A DNA stretch of 64,000 nucleotides, taken from the NCBI RefSeq assembly GCF_018224885.1, contig NZ_JAGTXB010000012.1, forward strand, positions 62,001-126,000, given 5' to 3'. How positions within the stretch are numbered: the stretch's first letter is position 1; each line of letters starts with the position of its first letter. The notes under the pieces are model-generated. The model did no database searches and had not been told where the DNA came from. It saw only the letters and a program-made list of their open reading frames with translations. This DNA comes from Chitinophaga hostae (GTDB lineage Bacteria > Bacteroidota > Bacteroidia > Chitinophagales > Chitinophagaceae). Positions 60,680 to 64,000 of this stretch are shown piece after piece. The position numbers were made by a program, and so were the translations under genes.

Positions 60680-63280
60680 ATGAAACACGGCTATTACCTG
60701 TCGCTGTTAATGAGCCTTGCTTTGCCTCTGCGCGCCCAGCAGTGGCTTACCGCGAAGCAGCCACTGAATGAAAACTGGCAGATACAGTCGGCCGCTAAGG
60801 TAACCGGACACGGGAAAGAGATTTCTTCGCTAAACTATTCACCGGATCAATGGTACCCCGCTAAGGTACCGGGAACCGTGATGGCTTCGCTGGTGGAAGA
60901 TGGAGTATACAAGGATATCTTCTTCCATAACAATATGGAACATATTGCCACCGACCCGTTTAAAGTCCCCTGGTGGCACCGCACCACTTTTAACTTGCCG
61001 GCCATGCCTCCCGGGCAGGTGGTACAGCTATTATTTAACGGGATCAACTACCGTGCGGCCATCTGGATAAACGGACAACAGGTAGCCACCGATACGCTCA
61101 GGGGGGGATTCCGCAGGTTCAGGTTCGATGTAAGCAAACTGGTACACGCGGGCACGAATGTGATGGCTGTAGAGGTTACCGCCCCGGCCCCCGGTGAACC
61201 CACTCTCGGGTTTGTAGACTGGAATCCCGCGCCCCCGGATAAAAACATGGGGATCTGGCGGGATGTGCAATTGCTGTTGAGTGGTCCTGTAACCATTTCA
61301 CAGCCTTTTGTGCAAACCAACATTGATACGGCTACCGGAAAGCGTGCATCCGTTACCGTGAGTACGTTTCTGGCCAATGAAAGTAACCAGGCTGTAACCG
61401 GTACCCTTGAAGGCCGCATAGGAAAGGAGATCCGTTTTTCCCAACAGGTAACCCTGAGTCCCAACAGCCATCGCCAGGTTACGTTCCGGCCACAACAGTA
61501 CCCGGTGCTCAACATCCTGAATCCCCGGTTGTGGTGGACCCGCGATCTCGGTAAACCGGAACTGTACCAGCTTTCCCTGCAGTTTAAAGTTAATAATACG
61601 GTAACGGATAAACGTAACGTTACTTTCGGTATCCGGCAGGTATCGGATTATATCAATGCCGACGGCCACCGCGGGTATATCCTCAATGGCAGAAAATTGC
61701 TGATCCGTGGTGGCGGATGGACAGATCCCATGCTGCTCAATGCTTCCGCCGATTATGAACGGGCCGGTATTGACTACGCGGTACATATGAACCTGAACAC
61801 CATCCGGATGGAAGGATTCTGGGGGAATAATCAACACCTGTACGATCTCTGCGACGAAAGAGGAATCCTGGTGATGGTAGGCTGGAGCGCCCACTGGGAA
61901 TGGGATAACTACATGGGCAGTCCGGCCGATGAATATGGCGGTATCATTACCCCGGAACAGCAATTTATTGCTACCGAGTCATGGAAAGATCAGATCATCT
62001 GGTTACGCAATCACCCATCTGTATTTGTTTGGGTGTATGGCAGCGATAAACTGCCCCGCCCGGGCCTTGAACAACAATACCTCGATATCCTGCATCAATA
62101 CGATCCTTCACGTCCTTCCCTGAGTTCCGCCCACGATAATACCAGTACCATCAGTGGTCCGGCAGGCGTGAAAATGAGGGGGCCATATGATTATGTGCCG
62201 CCCGACTACTGGTACATCGATGATAAAAACGGCGGTGCTTTCGGATTTAATACAGAAACAGGCCCCGGTCCGCAGGTACCATTACTGGAAAGCCTGCAGA
62301 AAATGATCCCTGCCGATTCGCTCTGGCCCATTTCAAACGCATGGATGTATCACGCGGCAAGAGGAGAGTTTCATAACCTCGACTACTATAACAACGCCAT
62401 GGAAAAACGTTTAGGCAGCCCCGTTAGTCTGAACGATTACCTGCGCAAAGCCCAATACCTGAACTACGAAGGGATGCGCGCCATGCTGGAAGCTTTTGCC
62501 GCCAACAGACCCGCTGCCACCGGCATTGTCCAGTGGATGTATAATTCCTCCTGGCCCAAACTCTGGTGGCAATTGTACGATTATTACCTGTTGCCTACGG
62601 CTGCATTTTACGGCGCCCGCAAAGCCGGTGAACCCCTGCACATTTCCTGGAACTATGGCCGCCGCGGAGTAGATGTGATCAACAATACCGCCAATTCCGC
62701 CGGGCAACTGAAAGCCAGCATACAGGTAATGGATACCGCGTTGAAAACGCTGTACCGCATCGATACCACGCTCCGGGACCTGCAGCCACAGCAGGCTTTT
62801 CACCTGCCGGCATTACCGGTACAACCGGCTGCGCCTACCTGGTATCTCGATCTGCAGTTGCAGGATAAAGGTAAAGTCGTAAGCCGTAATTTTTATGTGC
62901 TGTCATCCCGGCAGGACCTGCTCGATACCGCGAAAACCAACTGGTACATTACTCCCCAGTCACAGTTCGCTGATCTGTCTTCCCTCGGGCATCTCCCGGC
63001 TGTGAAGCTGGATATGCAATCGAAGTTGACTCGGAAAAACGATACCACTTTCGCCAGGGTAGTGCTGAAGAACCCGGGCAAGGAACTGGCATTTATGGTG
63101 CACCTGGATATCCGCCGCCAGAGCGGGGAAACAGTAGTGCCGGTGTTCTGGGAAGATAATGATATTACCATACTGCCCGGTGAAACGAGGGAGATTAACG
63201 GCTATGTACATACGAAAGATTTACAACAACCTGCGGTGATCGCTTTAAGCGGCTGGAACATCGTACCAATTCATCAATAA
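60680..63280 (+). CDS. GH2 glycosidase, exo-beta-D-glucosaminidase-like
   Basis: An 866-residue exported protein (signal YYLSLLMSLALPLRAQ). GH2 domains are visible in order: a jelly-roll sugar-binding domain (about 20-200, PGTVMASLVEDGVYKDIFFHNN, GINYRAAIWINGQQVATD), an immunoglobulin-like domain (about 210-320), the TIM barrel (about 325-620) with ILNGRKLLIRGGGWTDPML, NLNTIRMEGFWGNN and NHPSVFVWVYGSD, and later beta domains. The acid/base position is Asp456 (GSDKLP) in place of the usual NE pair, and the nucleophile is Glu526 (FNTETGPG). This Asp/Glu set is the signature of the exo-beta-glucosaminidase branch, so it likely removes glucosamine from chitosan oligomers or related glycans in the periplasm. 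Confidence 0.87.
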   Translation: MKHGYYLSLLMSLALPLRAQQWLTAKQPLNENWQIQSAAKVTGHGKEISSLNYSPDQWYPAKVPGTVMASLVEDGVYKDIFFHNNMEHIATDPFKVPWWHRTTFNLPAMPPGQVVQLLFNGINYRAAIWINGQQVATDTLRGGFRRFRFDVSKLVHAGTNVMAVEVTAPAPGEPTLGFVDWNPAPPDKNMGIWRDVQLLLSGPVTISQPFVQTNIDTATGKRASVTVSTFLANESNQAVTGTLEGRIGKEIRFSQQVTLSPNSHRQVTFRPQQYPVLNILNPRLWWTRDLGKPELYQLSLQFKVNNTVTDKRNVTFGIRQVSDYINADGHRGYILNGRKLLIRGGGWTDPMLLNASADYERAGIDYAVHMNLNTIRMEGFWGNNQHLYDLCDERGILVMVGWSAHWEWDNYMGSPADEYGGIITPEQQFIATESWKDQIIWLRNHPSVFVWVYGSDKLPRPGLEQQYLDILHQYDPSRPSLSSAHDNTSTISGPAGVKMRGPYDYVPPDYWYIDDKNGGAFGFNTETGPGPQVPLLESLQKMIPADSLWPISNAWMYHAARGEFHNLDYYNNAMEKRLGSPVSLNDYLRKAQYLNYEGMRAMLEAFAANRPAATGIVQWMYNSSWPKLWWQLYDYYLLPTAAFYGARKAGEPLHISWNYGRRGVDVINNTANSAGQLKASIQVMDTALKTLYRIDTTLRDLQPQQAFHLPALPVQPAAPTWYLDLQLQDKGKVVSRNFYVLSSRQDLLDTAKTNWYITPQSQFADLSSLGHLPAVKLDMQSKLTRKNDTTFARVVLKNPGKELAFMVHLDIRRQSGETVVPVFWEDNDITILPGETREINGYVHTKDLQQPAVIALSGWNIVPIHQ

Positions 63281-64000
63281 TGAAAAACAGGAATTATTAT
63301 ATCGTAGCCCTGATTATGCTCACATTTTTTGTGATCTCTTTTCTCACCAATGTAATAGGTCCGCTGGTACCGGATATCATCAGTGGGTTTCACCTGAGCC
63401 TCACCCTGGTGGCGTTGCTGCCTTTTGCCTTTTTTATTGCCTATGGGGTAATGAGCATTCCTGCGGGCATGCTCATAGAAAAATATAAGGAGAAAAGGAT
63501 CATGATAGCATCCTTTGTGGTGGCCTTTCTCGGCGCCCTGCTGCTGTCGTGTTTTCCCAACTACCTGACAGCGGTGGCCTCTCTTTTCCTGATCGGCTGT
63601 GGTATGGCCATGTTACAGGTGGTGATCAATCCGCTGCTGCGCACCTCCGGCGGAGAAGAACATTATGCCTTCAACTCTGTGCTGGCACAGCTGATTTTTG
63701 GATTGGCGTCTTTTGTAAGTCCGCTCGTATATTCGTACCTGGTAGTAAACATACAGGGTGGTGGCTTGCATGCCCTGGCCCGCCTGGTACCACCTGCGTT
63801 GCCCTGGATTTCTTTGTACTGGCTGTTTACCATTATCTGCCTGGCAATGATTATTATCATTGCGGTCTCAAAATTTCCCAAAGTTGCATTAACAAAAGAC
63901 GAGCAGGCAGGGGCGCTGCAAACGCATATCGATTTACTGAAAAAACCGGTAGTGCTGTTGTATTTCTTTGCCTTGTTCTGTTATGTGGGAACAGAGCAGG
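63280..64000 (+). CDS. FHS-type sugar MFS transporter (cut by right edge)
   Basis: The ATG overlaps the GH2 stop (TAATG) and the frame is open for 240 codons to the window end. Hydrophobic helices are regular: IVALIMLTFFVISFLTNVIG, LVALLPFAFFIAYGVMSIPAG, IMIASFVVAFLGALLLS, AVASLFLIGCGMAMLQVVINPLL and ISLYWLFTIICLAMIIIIAV. The IPAGMLIEKYKEKR loop between helices 2 and 3 is the MFS motif A region, and GMAMLQVVINPLLR is typical of the FucP/GluP (fucose-glucose-galactose:H+ symporter) family. It should bring the monosaccharide released by the GH2 enzyme across the inner membrane. Start and coupling to GH2 are clear; the rest is unseen. Confidence 0.88.
   Translation, partial: MKNRNYYIVALIMLTFFVISFLTNVIGPLVPDIISGFHLSLTLVALLPFAFFIAYGVMSIPAGMLIEKYKEKRIMIASFVVAFLGALLLSCFPNYLTAVASLFLIGCGMAMLQVVINPLLRTSGGEEHYAFNSVLAQLIFGLASFVSPLVYSYLVVNIQGGGLHALARLVPPALPWISLYWLFTIICLAMIIIIAVSKFPKVALTKDEQAGALQTHIDLLKKPVVLLYFFALFCYVGTEQ

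Noticed and set aside
1..64000. CRISPR arrays, rRNA genes, insertion sequences with transposase, prophage
   Set aside because: No regularly spaced direct repeats, rRNA motifs, transposase or phage structural genes were found on reading both strands.

Overview
The window reads as a piece of a Bacteroidota chromosome, most likely a Chitinophaga-type member of the Chitinophagaceae. The evidence is three SusC/SusD pairs, each headed by its own ECF sigma factor and FecR-type anti-sigma factor. There are also many secreted proteins and lipoproteins, a type IX secretion C-terminal sorting domain, AraC-type regulators, few Shine-Dalgarno sites and promoter boxes of the Bacteroidota TAnnTTTG kind. I see no rRNA, CRISPR array, prophage or intact transposase.

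Layout. 1-6.8 kb: the 3' end of a Gfo/Idh/MocA-like oxidoreductase, a glycerophosphodiester phosphodiesterase family protein, a TlpA-like thioredoxin, two S41 peptidases, a GNAT acetyltransferase and a beta-lactamase-fold serine hydrolase. 6.9-14.2 kb: first sigma/FecR/SusC/SusD locus (+), followed by a 220-bp long inverted repeat. 14.4-16.8 kb: an AraC regulator divergent from xylose isomerase (xylA). 16.9-23.9 kb: second sigma/FecR/SusC/SusD locus (-). 24.2-26.3 kb: a small membrane protein, tRNA-Pro(GGG), and an AraC regulator divergent from a secreted protein of unknown function. 26.4-28.7 kb: a tight operon of Asp/Asn beta-hydroxylase-like oxygenase, sulfotransferase and APS kinase (cysC). 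29-31.2 kb: a beta-propeller protein, a DoxX-type membrane protein with a Cys-rich tail, and degenerate sequence. 31.5-35.6 kb: a GH74 xyloglucanase-like secreted enzyme, a Crp/Fnr regulator and an NTF2/DUF4440-like protein. 35.6-38.2 kb: a large orphan protein of 853 aa. 38.4-40.9 kb: a lipoprotein and a GH97 glycosidase.

41-52.1 kb looks like one functional module built from two divergent operons. The minus operon encodes a Cys/His-containing exported protein, an ABC ATPase, a TonB-dependent receptor and two DUF3526-type ABC permeases, and ends in a 22-bp perfect hairpin. The plus operon encodes a small Met/His/Cys-rich protein, an MbnP-like lipoprotein, an MbnH/MauG-like di-haem enzyme, an outer-membrane protein and an AraC regulator. 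By family knowledge this points to copper handling or acquisition without methanobactin biosynthesis genes.

52.2-64 kb: small proteins, including a 55-aa lipoprotein on the minus strand that overlaps a truncated repeat protein. The third sigma/FecR/SusC/SusD locus follows with its enzymes: a GH2 enzyme with the Asp/Glu catalytic signature of exo-beta-D-glucosaminidases, and the start of an FHS-type sugar MFS transporter that runs off the right edge. This is a complete sense-import-cleave-transport polysaccharide utilization locus.

The most interesting items are the divergent copper module, the hydroxylase-sulfotransferase-APS kinase operon with a coding-like tail behind its last stop codon, the 853-aa orphan, and the long inverted repeat beside the AraC gene.
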